A DNA stretch of 64,000 nt from Amyloporia xantha (Eukaryota; Basidiomycota; Agaricomycetes; Polyporales; Adustoporiaceae): positions 62,001 to 126,000 of the forward strand of contig JAYKKR010000036.1 of assembly GCA_036971615.1 (NCBI GenBank), given 5' to 3'. The first letter of the stretch is position 1. Each line of letters opens with the position of its first letter. The notes beneath the pieces are model-generated. The model made no database searches, was not told the DNA's origin, and saw nothing but the letters and a program-made list of their open reading frames with translations. Shown here piece by piece: positions 44,909-57,199 of this stretch. A program made the translations under genes and the position numbers.

Positions 44909-45986
44909 ATTGGACAGGGTGGTGGGTGGTGAGATAGGCGTAGAACCAATGGCCGCGCTCGAGCGCTGTTATATGGGCTACGGGAGAGGATCCCAGCTCA
45001 AATTGAATAGTACCATATATGCAGCGAGGGGCCCGTAATCTGTCATCTGAAGACCTTCCCCGCCATGTAATGACAACGGGGAGACATTTCAAGGACCGCG
45101 TTCCTCAAAGAGAGCACCCTGTGATGCATTTAGTCATATTCAGCCTTCGCAGGCGTTCACGCGTTCATTATCGGCACCGACGGATGTCAAGACAGGTTGC
45201 AAGGAAGATGCTGAAATTGGTAAGGACTGGAGCAGTTGTGAACAGCCCCCTTGAGCAGCAACTCCGCTTGTACTTCCCCGCGACGGCGAACACGTAAACC
45301 AAGAAGGGGAAATATGACATTTCTATGAGGACGGGATGATGATGTGTGGTCAGGCATTGCGGCACACGGGTCGGCGTCGAGGCGTAAACCAGCGTAAAGC
45401 GCGTTCATCATTTGACAGCGCTTCATAGAGATGTGATGCATCGAGCACGCCATCCCAGCTGTAACTTGGGTTAATCAAGTCCCTTTTGGTTCCAGTGTAC
45501 GGTGCAGGGAAATTACGGTGCTCGTCGGAGGCAGATCCAGACCATGACGCATGTGTTCGACAGACCGACCGTAGCATATGCGTTGTCCAGACAGGGCAGC
45601 ACGACTACCGCGGTGGCTTGGAACCATAAATGCTTGGCTTCGCATATCGGCACGAACATTCCTATGTCAACCATTGGCGGGCGCGCGCCCATTGACCAGG
45701 ACGTATAACGATATCCTTGCCTTGTAGCATGGAACACTGCTGACATGAATAAGACATATATCAAACTCGGGGGAGCAGAAATCCAAACATTGACCGGAGA
45801 GAGGGGATGATTGAGATCATTGAGTGCAAGTGCCATGTGCCATTCCACGTACGTGAACTGAGGTTAGAATTGGGCGCCAAATTCATCTCGCAGATTCGCA
45901 AGCGCTAAGTGTGCACGATAACCGCCGCGATTACTCTTTGACCCACCGAGTTCGGACATTTCCTTGAAGTTGTAACATTCACAGAC
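44909..45986. other. Spacer between Ppo and epsilon-COP with unresolved minus-strand coding signal
   Basis: Minus strand 45360-45848 shows open, codon-biased pieces in different frames: ATG-led MEWHMALALNDLNHPLSPVN, then SMLQGKDIVIRPGQWARARQ, then HRNFPAPYTGTKRDLINPSY followed by SWDGVLDASHLYEALSNDER. Piecewise shifts with no clear splice sites suggest either a multi-exon gene I cannot resolve or a decayed one. Family not recognised. Confidence 0.35.
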
Positions 45987-47120
45987 ATGGACTCCTCGGA
46001 ACTTTACCACATCAAACAGCAATTCATACTCGGTACGTGACAACGACCGATATTCTGCTTCTGGGCCGATCCCTCATTGGAATTCATTCACGGGACCCAG
46101 GCGCGTACAAGTCTCTCGTCGACTTGACCCTCCCGGACCCTTCGTCCCCGGAGTACTCGCCCACGCTCGTATACAAGGCCCGCGCGCACATTGCACTGAA
46201 CCAGCCCGAGGCCATCGGCGAGCTGGTTTCCGAAGACACGGAGGATGTCGCCCTGAAGGCGGTGTCCGCTCTGGCGCGCTTCGTCGGCGCGGCCGAGGCA
46301 GCGGACAAGGACGCATCGCTGGAAGAGCTCCGGGACCTCTGTGTGGAGATCGAAAGCGAAGACGTCGAGGCAGATGAGAGGGAGAAGGGTATGGTTCGCG
46401 TTCTCGCTGGTACCGCCTTCGCTGTCGCTGGCGAAGTAGAAGAAGCTTTGGAGACCCTCGGGGCGGGCACAAATATGGACAACTTGGAAGCGTACGTGCA
46501 TTCAATAGGTCATGTCTCGACATATGCCAATGCCTTTCTAGTGTTGCTCTTATCGTACAAATCTACCTCTCCATCAACCGCCCCGACCTCGCCCGCAAAG
46601 AGTTCGACCGCGCGAAGCGTTGGGCCGAGGACGACCTGCTCCTGCAGCTCATCGAGGCTTCCATAGGTCTCGTAACAGGCAAAGACGCCTACTCTGACTG
46701 CAACTCATTCTATACGGAGCAGCTCGGGAATCCCTCACTGTCGTCCCCTCATCTACTCACCGCGCGTGGCATCACACGTCTGCTGAAGGGCGAGGTCTCT
46801 GCCGCCAAGTCCGATTTCGAGGAAGCGGTGTCGCAACAGGGTGGAACCGCAGATCCAGAGACGCTCGCTGCCATGACGGTCGCAGCCGGCTTGGGTGCAT
46901 CAAAGCCTGTGGAGGCAGAGCAGCTATGGAGGTACGTAACAAGTCAAATTTTCAATGCCGCCAGTCGCCTGATACCGTATTTTCTTGCTGCGTCTTCAGT
47001 CAGCTGTCTAGCCAATATCCCACTCATCCGCTGGTTGTTGATGTCAGCCGAAAGGCGGAGCTCTTTGATGAGCTGTCCGCAAAATTTGTCGTGCCACCGC
47101 TAGCAGCTGCGGCAGCATAA
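45987..47120 (+). CDS. SEC28: Coatomer subunit epsilon (epsilon-COP)
   Basis: Subunit of the COPI coat for Golgi-to-ER transport; stabilises alpha-COP. Four exons (45987-46032, 46101-46491, 46542-46931, 47000-47120), 948 nt, 315 aa, normal family size. Starts MDSSELYHIKQQFILGAYKS. The chain is a TPR-like helical solenoid: VYKARAHIALNQPEAIGELV, RVLAGTAFAVAGEVEEALET, VALIVQIYLSINRPDLARKE, DDLLLQLIEASIGLVTGKDA, LLTARGITRLLKGEVSAAKS, LAAMTVAAGLGASKPVEAEQ, QLSSQYPTHPLVVDVSRKAE. It ends in an alanine run (PPLAAAAA). Nothing unusual in structure. Confidence 0.94.
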
Positions 47121-47777
47121 TCGCCGCTCATGTATTGTCCTTTCTCTGTGTCCTAATAATACCTCCTAGTGCTACGGTAGGCACGTCCATCATGGACTAT
47201 CTGTCCGATTAGAAGGGAGCCCATTACAAAAAGGTCTGATATTGCGCCCGTTGAGGCGCTGATCGAAACTCAAGAGTGCATATGTCAAGATATCATATGT
47301 GAAGACAGGAGGTCAACGTTTATTACCTCACCAACACCCGGTGTCATATCTATAGCATGTACAGCGCATGCTTAGCCTTGTATTTTCCGTAGGACATTCC
47401 CACCGGCCGTCATGCATCGATAATGGTGGGAGAACCTGTCCGTGGACCAGGGCTATCTTGGCAAGGAGACAATTTTGCGAAACCTTGCTATGCAATCTTG
47501 CCATCGTGTCTTGTCAATGTCACTAGACCAGTCTCTAAATTTAGTCCCACAGCGAAATTGCCTTGCTATGACCTTATGACAATCTCACTACTTGACATGA
47601 TATCACGCTTTGCGTTGCGCCATTTTGTGTACCAATTAAATATGCAATATGAGATATGAGGTACAGTTTACCAAGGGATGGAAGGAGGGGAAAGTCTACG
47701 TCAAGATGTTTACAACAAATAATATCTGGTCAAATGAGCCTTCGAAATCTCACATATATTCAAAATACCCTGTCGCT
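47121..47777. other. Convergent 3' spacer
   Basis: Between epsilon-COP and the zinc-ribbon gene, which ends here. AT-rich; only short frames on either strand. Confidence 0.5.
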
Positions 47778-49039
47778 TTATGGGGGCGTTGCATGTTCCA
47801 CCACAACGATGATTTTCTGGCCTTTGATGAAAGTTCCCAACGGGTGCGAATTGTCCTCCTCTGCAGTGATATGTAGCTTGCCTCCACAACCAGGCACCAT
47901 CTCCTCCTCCGAAGTCGGTGTGCCTCCGGTGGTCAGGACGACGACACTAGAAGGAGTATCCACTTTCGGCTTCTTGCTAGTGTTCAGAATCCAGTGTGAC
48001 AGACTACTCTGTGTGCGTTTGACCGGCTTAGATGATGCTGGGACGTCTGCGGGATTCTGTGTCGCTGGAGGCGAGGAAGTGGAAGGAGTCGGAGAGGACG
48101 TGCCGGGAGGAGTTAGAGAAGGGCCCACACGTCCCCGACTGCAGTCACATTGAAAAGTTTCCGTCCAGCTCGCCGCAGACATTGGACGCGTGTAAGTTTT
48201 GTTACTGTAAGCAAGAACTTCAGCACGACGTAGAGAAAGGAAAGGGCTCCCCAGAAGTGCTACCAATTGCGCTCCAGGATGGATATCGCACAGCACGCCA
48301 GGAAACGGAGTCGAGCTCACCTATGGGGAAATTTCACAACTTTGCGGAGGTCCGTCGACACTATCTCAACGCGCTTCCACTGAGGTATCTTTGGATCAGC
48401 GACGATGGTATATGACCCGTGGAAATTGACATATTGTGGTTGCGGATTAGAGGACGTGCACGCAGCGTACGATGCCTTGAGCGCAGAGGACAGCGCGTCA
48501 TAGAGGTCCGAGTGCGTCTGATACAACTCGTACGCGTCTGTACAGTCAAGAGTGGAAGTACCATCCTCTGCCTGTGTGTTTCCATCAAGCATATCCACGG
48601 TTCGTTTCCCAAGGCAAGTCTCCGCAGGGCGACTCGAACGTGATTTTTTGCTGCAATCGTCTGAAGCAGCCAAAATGACATCAAGGGTCCCCTCGCCCGT
48701 TATCTGGACCATCGACGACTGTTTGACGACGTGTGATTTCTGCTGTGGTTGTTTGGGAAAACCTCCCCGAATCTCCCCACATTTAACCCCCTCCCGCACC
48801 GTCTGGTTGCGTCCCTCCCCGTCCGAATTCGTGCACGCTTTACACAATCCAGAAGCAGGAGGAACCAGCATCCCACATGTTTTGCAAGGGTGAGAGTCGG
48901 GCTTATTGCCAGGCGGCATCCAATATCTCCAGCTTCCTGAAGTTGTGGATGTGGACGAGCTGTCGTGGTAAAGCGTCGCGTTGATCAGGGTATCGACGTT
49001 GGCAATAGATCGCATAGGGATGACAGAGATTCCTGACAT
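47778..49039 (-). CDS. Zinc-ribbon-like protein of unknown function
   Basis: Two exons (48321-49039, 47778-48204) joined over a 116-bp intron, 1146 nt, 381 aa. A short N-terminal segment is followed by one clear four-cysteine site, PCKTCGMLVPPASGLCKACT (C-x2-C-x10-C-x2-C), at about residues 52-70. A conserved-looking middle (YELYQTHSDLYDALSSALKA, QYVNFHGSYTIVADPKIPQW, STDLRKVVKFPH) leads into a Ser/Thr/Pro-rich linker and a C-terminal strand-rich end (VPGCGGKLHITAEEDNSHPL, GTFIKGQKIIVVVEHATPP). I do not recognise the family. The intron is longer than its neighbours and stays open in a second frame (VLCDIHPGAQLVALLGSPFL), so the junction could be different. Confidence 0.62.
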
Positions 49040-49516
49040 GGTGTTAACTGTAAGGCAGGTGCAAGCAGGAGGAGGGTCAGTAGGTCAATCGCCGTATGCA
49101 GAGATGGATTAGACGTGTCGCGTCGTCACGGACGCGCGACGCGTCATAAACCTCGTGATCGTGTTTATATGTACGGCCCCGCGCGTCAAGCGTAAAAATA
49201 ACCCTCCGGTACTTATATTAATAAGAGACCACATTCACACGAAAGGCAATCGAATTGACCGCCAGAAGTTGCGGGAAATTTTGAAACGTAGGGACGTAGG
49301 GACTATAGAGACTAGTCAGTCATACAACAGGACAGTCATGTAAGAAATAGACTACTATTCAACAACGCAGTATAGGTATGACTAAAAATAGCAATGAACC
49401 AGAAATTCTATTATTTGACAAGGGGTCATGGGATATGACATTGCGAGTGTGTTATTAATGGCAACATGCTCGACTCCGATCAGAAGAACAAAGGCAGTAG
49501 ACGAATATACATTATT
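49040..49516. other. Intergenic
   Basis: Promoter side of the zinc-ribbon gene and 3' side of F-box gene 1. GACGCGCGACGCGTCATAAA around 49131-49150 contains ACGCGT; the rest is AT-rich without features. Confidence 0.45.
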
Positions 49517-51398
49517 TTAGTATGGAAAGTGATCCCAGTATGGGTCAGAATAATCATCGTAATCACCACTGGCATAATCGTCGTATTCCTCAGGTCCAAA
49601 GTCTTCCTCTGAGTCGGTACCGTCTTCTATAACGTCTCCGTCCCAAGACACGATGTCGACGACATTTTCAAGTAGCTTAACGTCAGGCTCGTCCATGTTA
49701 ATGCACTGGATGAGCACCAGCTCCTTGACGTCCGCGCCGCTCTTGCTTCGTTTCTTTAAGCAATGCGCAAGAGACTCTGTCATCTCGCCCGCCACGCCGT
49801 CTTCGAGGTCTTGTGTGCTTCCGAGGCGGACTCGCCACAATTGTAGGGTATGTAATCCGTGCAATGTGAATCTCTTCGCGTCCTGTATGTCACCTTCTCC
49901 GTATGACTTGTCTGATTGGCCGAGAATTTGAGCAAAATTTTCTGCCGTGTCACCACCAATCAGAAGGTGTTGTATAGACTCGATGTGTCCGAACGCTTCT
50001 TTCCATTGCGTGGCAGTGAGTGGTACATTATCAATGGCCATTTTTTTCACTGATGAGAGCGGCATACCACCACAGAACGTGATTAATTCGTGCGGTCGCG
50101 TATGGAAACGGAGCAGAGGCGTGGGGAACCAGATTTCGAAGATACTTGGAGTAGGATCTAGCCCGTATGCCAGCATATCGAACGTGTCGGCCAAACTTCC
50201 TCGTATACAGCATCGGTAAGACGGCTCATCCTGTTGTACATGTAAGGCAAGGAGCTCGCCCGAATCGATTATCTTCGCAGATAGAACAGCGGCAAGTCTG
50301 TCTGCGTCTTGGTCGTCACAACAATCGAGGGTGTATACGACACCTGGAGGTATATTGAGGTGATCGAGGAGGTTCGCACAATTAAGAGTACCTCCGGCCA
50401 ATCGGATGGACCGAAGATGATGCAACGCGACCACTCGAGATGCGATGGGTATCTCCGCCGCGCCCATGTTTGCAGGAAGAGGGGAAAACGCGTCAAGTTC
50501 TAGGCTTTCCAAGAGGGGTAGTTGCTCTAACGCGTTGAGCACGGTAGGAACCAGCGGCCGAAGGTATTGGGTATGGGCACGAGTAACCTTGAGATGTTTA
50601 AGCACCGGAAGCGGAGCAGTGGGATTCCACGAAAATGGATAGCCTTGTAGCTCAAGTCTCTGCAGACGCTGTGCTTGACGAAGAAATTCTGTGGGGCGGG
50701 GTAAATGGGTGCCCCCAGCAGCCTTGATCACTAGGTTCTCCAGCAGAGACGGTGAGCCATTAGACAAGGACAGGAGGCTCTCTGGCGAGCTACTCCCAGC
50801 AGCGATACGGAGAGTTCGAATACGTGACATCTCCCTCAAAACAATTTCCAATGACTTCTTCTTTCCTTCTGTTGTCCCCGACCTCATGTCCGCCGTTACG
50901 TTGAGCGGCGCTTTTCTTGAGCGCATCACGACTTCTGACATCCATTCTGGATGCATTGTGACCACTATGTCACTCCACAGCCGCGGAGATCCCAACGCGA
51001 CCGCACGCCATTGAGAACACACCTGAAGGATGGGTTTCCACTGGCCATATGGGCTAGCCGGGTAGTACACCATGCCCTCACGAAGTTCCTCGTATTTTGC
51101 CCTGCAATCGGCAGCATAGACAATGAAGATTTCGGCGAGTACTTCAGGAGGAAGTTTCGATGTGGAAGAAAAATTGGTGTTCAATTGCGACTGAAGAGTT
51201 CTGATGGCCTGCCTGTATAACTGGATCTGCGCTTCTATGTCGTGGCGCGACAGTGCCTCCAACGTGGTTGAAGGACCGACTGCATTAAGCGAAGCACCGG
51301 ATGCTGCGCTCCATATTTCTGGACTAGCAAGCTGGAATAAGTCTCAAAGGGCCAAGTATCTATCAATGTGGCGCTCACGATGCTGGTGACAATGTCAT
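49517..51398 (-). CDS. F-box protein with leucine-rich region, tandem copy 1
   Basis: Substrate receptor type for SCF ubiquitin ligases. Two exons: a 20-nt first exon (51379-51398, MTLSPAS) and 49517-51323, 1827 nt, 608 aa. After a short helix (IEAQIQLYRQAIRTLQSQLN) comes the F-box-like core: STSKLPPEVLAEIFIVYAAD, then WKPILQVCSQWRAVALGSPR and LWSDIVVTMHPEWMSEVV. The rest consists of irregular LRR-like strands (RLQRLELQGYPFSWNPTAPL, LPVLKHLKVTRAHTQYLRPL). A very acidic C-terminus follows (DGTDSEEDFGPEEYDDYASG). There is no ATG in the main exon before the F-box; the short first exon fits because paralogue 2 has the same structure. Such tandem F-box families are highly expanded in agaricomycetes; targets are unknown. 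Confidence 0.85.
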
Positions 51399-51817
51399 TA
51401 GTACAAAATTCAGTCAGGGGTAATCGGCGAACACGAATTTGTCGTCTGATTGACCGTGACGGTGCTAGCACAGTCGTGTAGCCAAGAACAGAGTACTAGT
51501 CCCTCGTATTCCAGCGGTGAGCAATAAGTGGTGGTCGGACAAAATGCTAATGGGTAGCGAGTAGGGGCTGCTCAAAACTCACCTGTGTGTCTGCTCGTTT
51601 AAGTTCAGACACAGGCCGGCCGGCAAAAACTCGGTGCGCGGCTAATGCCACCTCGAAACCACGTCCAAGGCCTGCTTGGGCGCTACAAACACACTCTCAA
51701 CAGACAAGAATGTTGCTCGAGAGCAGAGTGCAAGTACCATAGATTAGCATGACCCCAGTCAGGATCTGTTGTTCGAACAAGCTGAACTCCTTCCAGACGT
51801 TTTCCGACGCTGATAAC
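51399..51817. other. Spacer between tandem F-box genes
   Basis: Holds the promoter of F-box copy 1 and the 3' end region of copy 2. No further feature. Confidence 0.5.
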
Positions 51818-53700
51818 TTAGTATGCTAATGGATACATCATGTGACCATACAGGTAAGGTACAGGATAATAATCATCATAGTAGTCCACATCGTCGGAGT
51901 CGTCGAGGTAATCGGAATATTCTTCTTCGCGCTCTTCGATTTCAACATAACCGTCCCAGGATAAGTCAACGACAACTTCCTTGAACACGTCCACTCCAGC
52001 TTCGTCCAGGTTAATACACTCAGTAAGCTTGAGGTTCTTGATATCCGCCCCGTATTCGCTTCGTTCCATCAGACAGTCTGCAATATCTTCTGTGATCTCG
52101 CCTATCGTGCCCTCTTCATAGCTGTCTATACTTGCGAGGCGGACCTGGTGCAAATGCAGAGTATGCAACTGATGCAAAGTAAATGTTTTTGAGTTCTGAG
52201 CGTCACGTCCTCCATACTCCTCGTCCGGGTAGCTCAGGATTTCGGCCAATCCCTCTGCGGTGGATCCACAGATTCGTAAACTTCGTAAACACTTTATTTG
52301 TCCGAATGTCTTTTGCCACTGGTGAGCGGCGAACGGCACCGAGCTGACTGCCAGGTTTCTCACCGAAGCAAGCTGCATGCCTGCGCAAAACGTCTCCAAC
52401 TCGTGCTGTCGGATGTGAGAGGGATCCAAAAGGGAAGAGAATGTAATGTCAAAGATGCTGGGAATAGACTGCGAGCCGCATTCAGGGGGATTGAATGTGT
52501 CAACTAGATACCCTCGTAAGCTGCACTTGTATGATATCTCGCTCTGCTGCAAATGTAGGGCGAGGAGGGGTCCCAAGTCCGCTAGTTTTGCGGAAAGAAC
52601 GGCTGCGAGTCTTTCGATGCCCTTTCGGCCAAAGCAATCAAGGCTGTATGGAGTGCTTGAAGGAACGGAGAGGTTGCTGATAAGATGCGCACAATCCATA
52701 GGCTTTGCGCACAAATGGATGGACTGCAGGTGAGGCAGCGCCACCGGTCGTGACACGTGCGGTAAGTCATCCAATGCTTCAGGGGAGGCAGGCAGGGGGA
52801 TGGATAGGTCTAGGGTTTCAAGTAGAGGTAGCTGCTCCAGCGCGCGGAGCATTGCAGACATAGGTGTCGCTGATCCACCGGAAACGCGAGTGACTTTGAG
52901 GTGCCTGAGTGCCGGTAAGGAGACACTGAGGTCCCATGAGACTGGATATTCCTGCAGCTCAAGTCGATATAAACGCGGCGCTTGGCCGTTTATGAGGAAG
53001 GGGAGAGGGGACGTGGACTTATGACGGGATGCATATGAACGGTCCTCAATGGTCTTGATTATTACATTCTCCAGTAATGGGGCGGAACCGTCGGACAAGA
53101 TGCTCTCAAGGGTGCCCCTTGTAGCAGTGACATGAAGGGTTCGGATCCGCGGCATTTCCTTGATGATGACTTGTAGACATTTATTTTTTCGGCCTGTATG
53201 ATCGAAGCCTATATGCGCTGTGACATTGAGCGGCGCTTGGCAAGAACGCATCAAGACTTCTGTCATCCATTCTAGCCGTGTGGTGACCACTATGTTGCTC
53301 CAGAGTCGCGGAGAACCCAGTGCGACCGCGCGCCATTGGGAACACACTTGAAGGACTGATGTCCATGTGTAGTATTGACACAACACCTCATCATTGAGCT
53401 TCTTGCAGTGAGCAGCGTAGATGATGAATATTTCTGCGAGGATTTCGGGAGGTAGCTTGGATGTGGAAGCAAACTTGGCATTTAGCTGCGATTGAAGCGT
53501 CCTGATGGCTTGTTTGTGCATCTGAATCCGCATTTCCACGTCACGTCGGGACAGTAGGTCCAAATCGGAGGGATACTCGGGCACCTCAGTGGCGGGGGCA
53601 TTGGTCGCGGAGTTCGACATTTCTGGACTACTGTCAAGCGACGTAGACGTCAGAGGTGTTGAGAGGGGAGGATCAATCTTGACTATGCTCACGATGTCAT
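51818..53700 (-). CDS. F-box protein with leucine-rich region, tandem copy 2
   Basis: Paralogue of the preceding gene, same strand. Exon 1 is only 8 nt (53693-53700, ATG ACA TC), then a 65-bp intron, then 51818-53627: 1818 nt, 605 aa, N-terminus MTSPEMSNSATNAP. An alternative ATG at 53702-53704 reads through the intron without a stop (MHDIVSIVKIDPPL), so intron-retained product is also possible. F-box core: STSKLPPEILAEIFIIYAAH, WTSVLQVCSQWRAVALGSPR, LWSNIVVTTRLEWMTEVL. LRR-like repeats follow (RLYRLELQEYPVSWDLSVSL, LPALRHLKVTRVSGG) and the tail is acidic with Tyr/Asp repeats (DYLDDSDDVDYYDDYYPVPY). Probably an SCF receptor with unknown substrate. Confidence 0.85.
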
Positions 53701-53704
53701 GCAT

Positions 53705-54866
53705 GCACTATTTGAAAAATTGCAGCTCTGAAGTCGATTATCGGTCACAGTGAACAAGCGGCGACCAGAAGAGCAAAGCAAGCCACCGTTTTCCGTGAGG
53801 TCAAAATAGTAACAGTCGGAGTTTTCCGGCTATAGCTCCCGCCACGATTGTTACTGAAAGCGGGGCGGCAGGCCTTGTTCCACAACTTCCAGGTAGGCTT
53901 TTATTTGGTCACTGAGCGTGTTTACATAATGACCGTCGAATTCACGTTAATGCCTATATAAGATTTCAAGCAGCTGCAGTTCGTATTCGAGAGCCATTCA
54001 AGAGCCATTACTATCCAGAGTCGACGTCCATTGAATCCTCGGCCGGGTTGTGCCGCACGTAGTCCATTTGGTAGTGTATGTCACAATTATAGCCAAACTT
54101 GGACTAGGTCTACCTCGCAATTCTGCCATTCACAAGAAGGTGAAAAACGCGAAAAAGCACAGAAAGTCTTCTGCCAATTTCTGCAAGGGCGGCATTTGCC
54201 ATCATGCCGGCGGCAGTTGATAGAAGGCTTGAAACAATTCTGCCCCCTAAGTACCGTCACTATTACGACTCTGGTATACTCCACCAAACGCAGCGTATTC
54301 CAGTGACCGATGGCCATTGATGATCGTGGTCAAAGAACAAGACCGATCTCCGCAAGTCTCGGAATCGGCAATCGCCACTCGGCCATCCCATTTCAGGTAT
54401 CTCCGTCCACCATCTCTTTCTTCCGCAAACAGCCCGAGCTGAAAGGCGAAGGAAATGCGCAGCAACGCCTGTCACAGCGATTGATCCATGTTGGATTCCG
54501 AATTAATGTCGCCGAGCCCGACGTCCTGTCTCGCGACGCCGTCGCGTCCAGGCGCTCTTCACCAGCGGGTATGTGCACGTCCTCTGTCTTTTCGTAGCCG
54601 CCGTCAGTAACGCCCCTTACAGACATGGCTCTCGGTGTGCGACGGCGCCCAGCGCGGCCCCCTGCCTGCGTGCTGTGTTGCCTCCGATGTCTGCGTTCCA
54701 GCTCAGAGTGCGTACTGACCATGACCGTAGGCGTGGCGCAGGTCCAATGCATACTCGCGGTGCACAGCACCAACTTGCTTGGTATAATTACTGTGCGTCG
54801 AGCCAGGGGAGATGTATCGAGCTACACAAGCTTTACATACTCTTCTACAATCAACAAATCCTCCTC
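53705..54866. other. Intergenic, ~1.2 kb
   Basis: Divergent spacer between F-box copy 2 and the Zn2Cys6 gene. Short overlapping frames on both strands, none with ATG, splice and composition support together. Presumably both promoters. Confidence 0.45.
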
Positions 54867-57199
54867 ATGTCTTCGAGCACTGATTCCTACCGTCTCGGAA
54901 GAGGCAGAGCATGCCTCAGATGCCGGTATGTCATTTGTTCACACATCACTAAGCAGCCGTGCTGATTTATCTTGCTATGATACAGACAGAAGAAAATGGT
55001 AAGTGTTCTGATTTCATCACTCCATTCGAACCTGCTCCAGAGATCGCACACACACGGATACGACGCGGGGTGTGTCAGAATTCCCGCAGATCTCCTAAGA
55101 GGTTCGATCTTGGGGAATTTCCAGTGAACATTAGGGAACATAGTCATTTTGGGGGTAAACGTAATCCAACCTCCACAAAGGTGTCCCGGGATGCCCATAG
55201 CGTCCCGTGTTTCTCGTAGATTCGGTGACCACTACAACGTCTAGTCCCGGTGACGCTTAGTAGGCACTCCCATCCGGAGTGCCACTAGTAGTGTCCTGAC
55301 TCACGTGCACCCCGCCTATGTGTGGTTTTGACAACGGGTTTATTGCTCTGTACTTTGCCGTCCTGATGATCTGACGTACTCCCAACAGAAATGCGACGGC
55401 CGCCGCCCAGCTTGTGACCAATGCACGCGTGCCGAAGCCACAGAGGAATGTGTCTACTCGGACGGTCCGGCGTTCACGGAGGCACAGTTTCTCGAGCAGC
55501 ACATTACGTACCTGGAAGGCCGCCTGGCAGAACTGCAGAATTCTGCTGCGCGCCCTGTCAATTTGCACGACCCGTACGAGCCGTTCCACAGGGCGCGTGC
55601 AGAGCAGGCAGCAACGCAACTCTCTGGACGGCGCCAGAATATTTCTGCGGCGACATCCCAGTCACTGTGAGTGACGTGGTGACATTACGTGGCGGTGTAA
55701 AGCTGAATCAAAGGCTCAGGATACAGTCGTTCTCCAGGCACGCGTCAGACGTAGGATTCTTCCTGCATGTCCCGCGGTTCCTACAGTACATCTCTGCGGC
55801 ACCTCCCGCCGGAGCGAGGCACACGACGGCGTTGTTGAACGCGGTCTACCTCCTGGGCGCATACCTGTCGAACGAGTCGCAGCTGCAGGTCTTGCAGGGG
55901 GACTTTCTCACGACGGCTCTGGAGCACGTCACACCGGCAATGGCAAATGCGACGTCGCAGGCGGTATTGCACGTGTTGCAGGCGGAGGTGCTGCTGGCGC
56001 ACTATTTTTTCGCGCACAACCGGACGCTTGAAGGGGTCTACCACACCACGGCGGCGGCAGCGATCGTGTTCGGGTGTCGACTGCACCTGACCCGGAGCGT
56101 ACGCAGCCTGCCTAGCAGCACGAACGTCACCGACAGGCCTGTGTACGGGCTGGTGCCGCCGGTGGACCACATCGAGGAGGGTGAGCGGATCAATGGGTTC
56201 TGGACGACGTTTGTGCTGGAGAAATGCTGGTCGTTCGTGCTGGGCTTCCCGTCAGCGTTCACGGACGACGAGGCGAAGGGCACGCAGATCGACGTGCCGT
56301 GGCCGCTGGACATCACCGCGTACGAGAGGGTGCGTGTGCCGTCGTTTGTTCTTCTTCGGCCTCGTTGACGTGCCTTCCAGCACCCGATCCCGGCCAGCGT
56401 GCGCGGTCTGCGCACAGTGCGGACGTTCCTGTATGACGCGACGTTCTCGAACGCAGAGCAGAGCACGCTGGCGCTGCATGCGAAGGCGGCGTCTCTGCTG
56501 GAGTGTGCCACGCGGATGGCGGCAGAGTTGGCGAGCAGTGAGTGCGAGCGATCGTGCGGAAACAGCCAGACACTGACGCGCGTCTTCTGTCAGACTCCGG
56601 GCAGCAGGGCGCCGCTAGATTTACGCACGTCGAGGAGCGGATCGAGCAGTTCAAGCGCAGCCTGCCGCCACTGGAGCGGGTGGATCCTGGGCGGGCGGAC
56701 GTCGTGCGGAAGCTGCTGGTGATACACCTGCTCGGGCACTGTGCGACGATCCAGCTGCGTAACGGACAGGCAGGTGCGGGCGGGGTGGACAGCAGGAGCA
56801 TGGCGGCGGCGAATGCGGCCGTGGACGCTCTCCGCAAGGTGAACACGGGGATTGTGTTCATCGATCCGTTCATGGGGGTGAGCCAATATTAGCCAAGTGT
56901 CTCGTGCCGCTCGCTGATGGTGCTCCTCAGTCTTTGCTGGCAACTGTCGCGGATGTGCTCCATCGCGGCGTCAAATTGATCAGGAACTCGAGCACTGCCG
57001 GCGTTCGTCGGTCTATGGAAATGACCCTGTTGACGTCTCTGCACGACATCCTTTCCATTTTGCAGAGATGGGGCGGACTGTCGCCATTCATGAGTAAATA
57101 CTCCGTTATACTTCTTCCTTGGATTTTCGGCTGATCGGCGCGTACACAGAGCAGCAGGAGGCCGTTATCCGAGAAGCCATCCGTGACATCTCCCTCTAA
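54867..57199 (+). CDS. Zn2Cys6 fungal transcription factor
   Basis: Nuclear binuclear zinc-cluster regulator. The cluster is assembled from three exons: 54867-54925 (MSSSTDSYRLGRGRACLRC), a 13-nt microexon 54986-54998 (RQKKM) and an exon from 55389 (KCDGRRPACDQCTRAEATEE C), giving C-x2-C-x6-C-x5-C-x2-C-x8-C. The intron before the third part is about 390 bp, long for this window. A short coiled coil follows (FLEQHITYLEGRLAELQNSA), then the fungal-specific middle homology region (LLNAVYLLGAYLSNESQLQV, AAAAIVFGCRLHLTRSVRSL, INGFWTTFVLEKCWSFVLGF, DDEAKGTQIDVPWPLDITAY). The end is EAVIREAIRDISL, reached through a 56-bp intron. Target genes cannot be told. Confidence 0.88.

Noticed and set aside
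55781..56873. Minus-strand frames of 129-186 codons
   Set aside because: Antisense to the Zn2Cys6 factor, produced by its high GC content.
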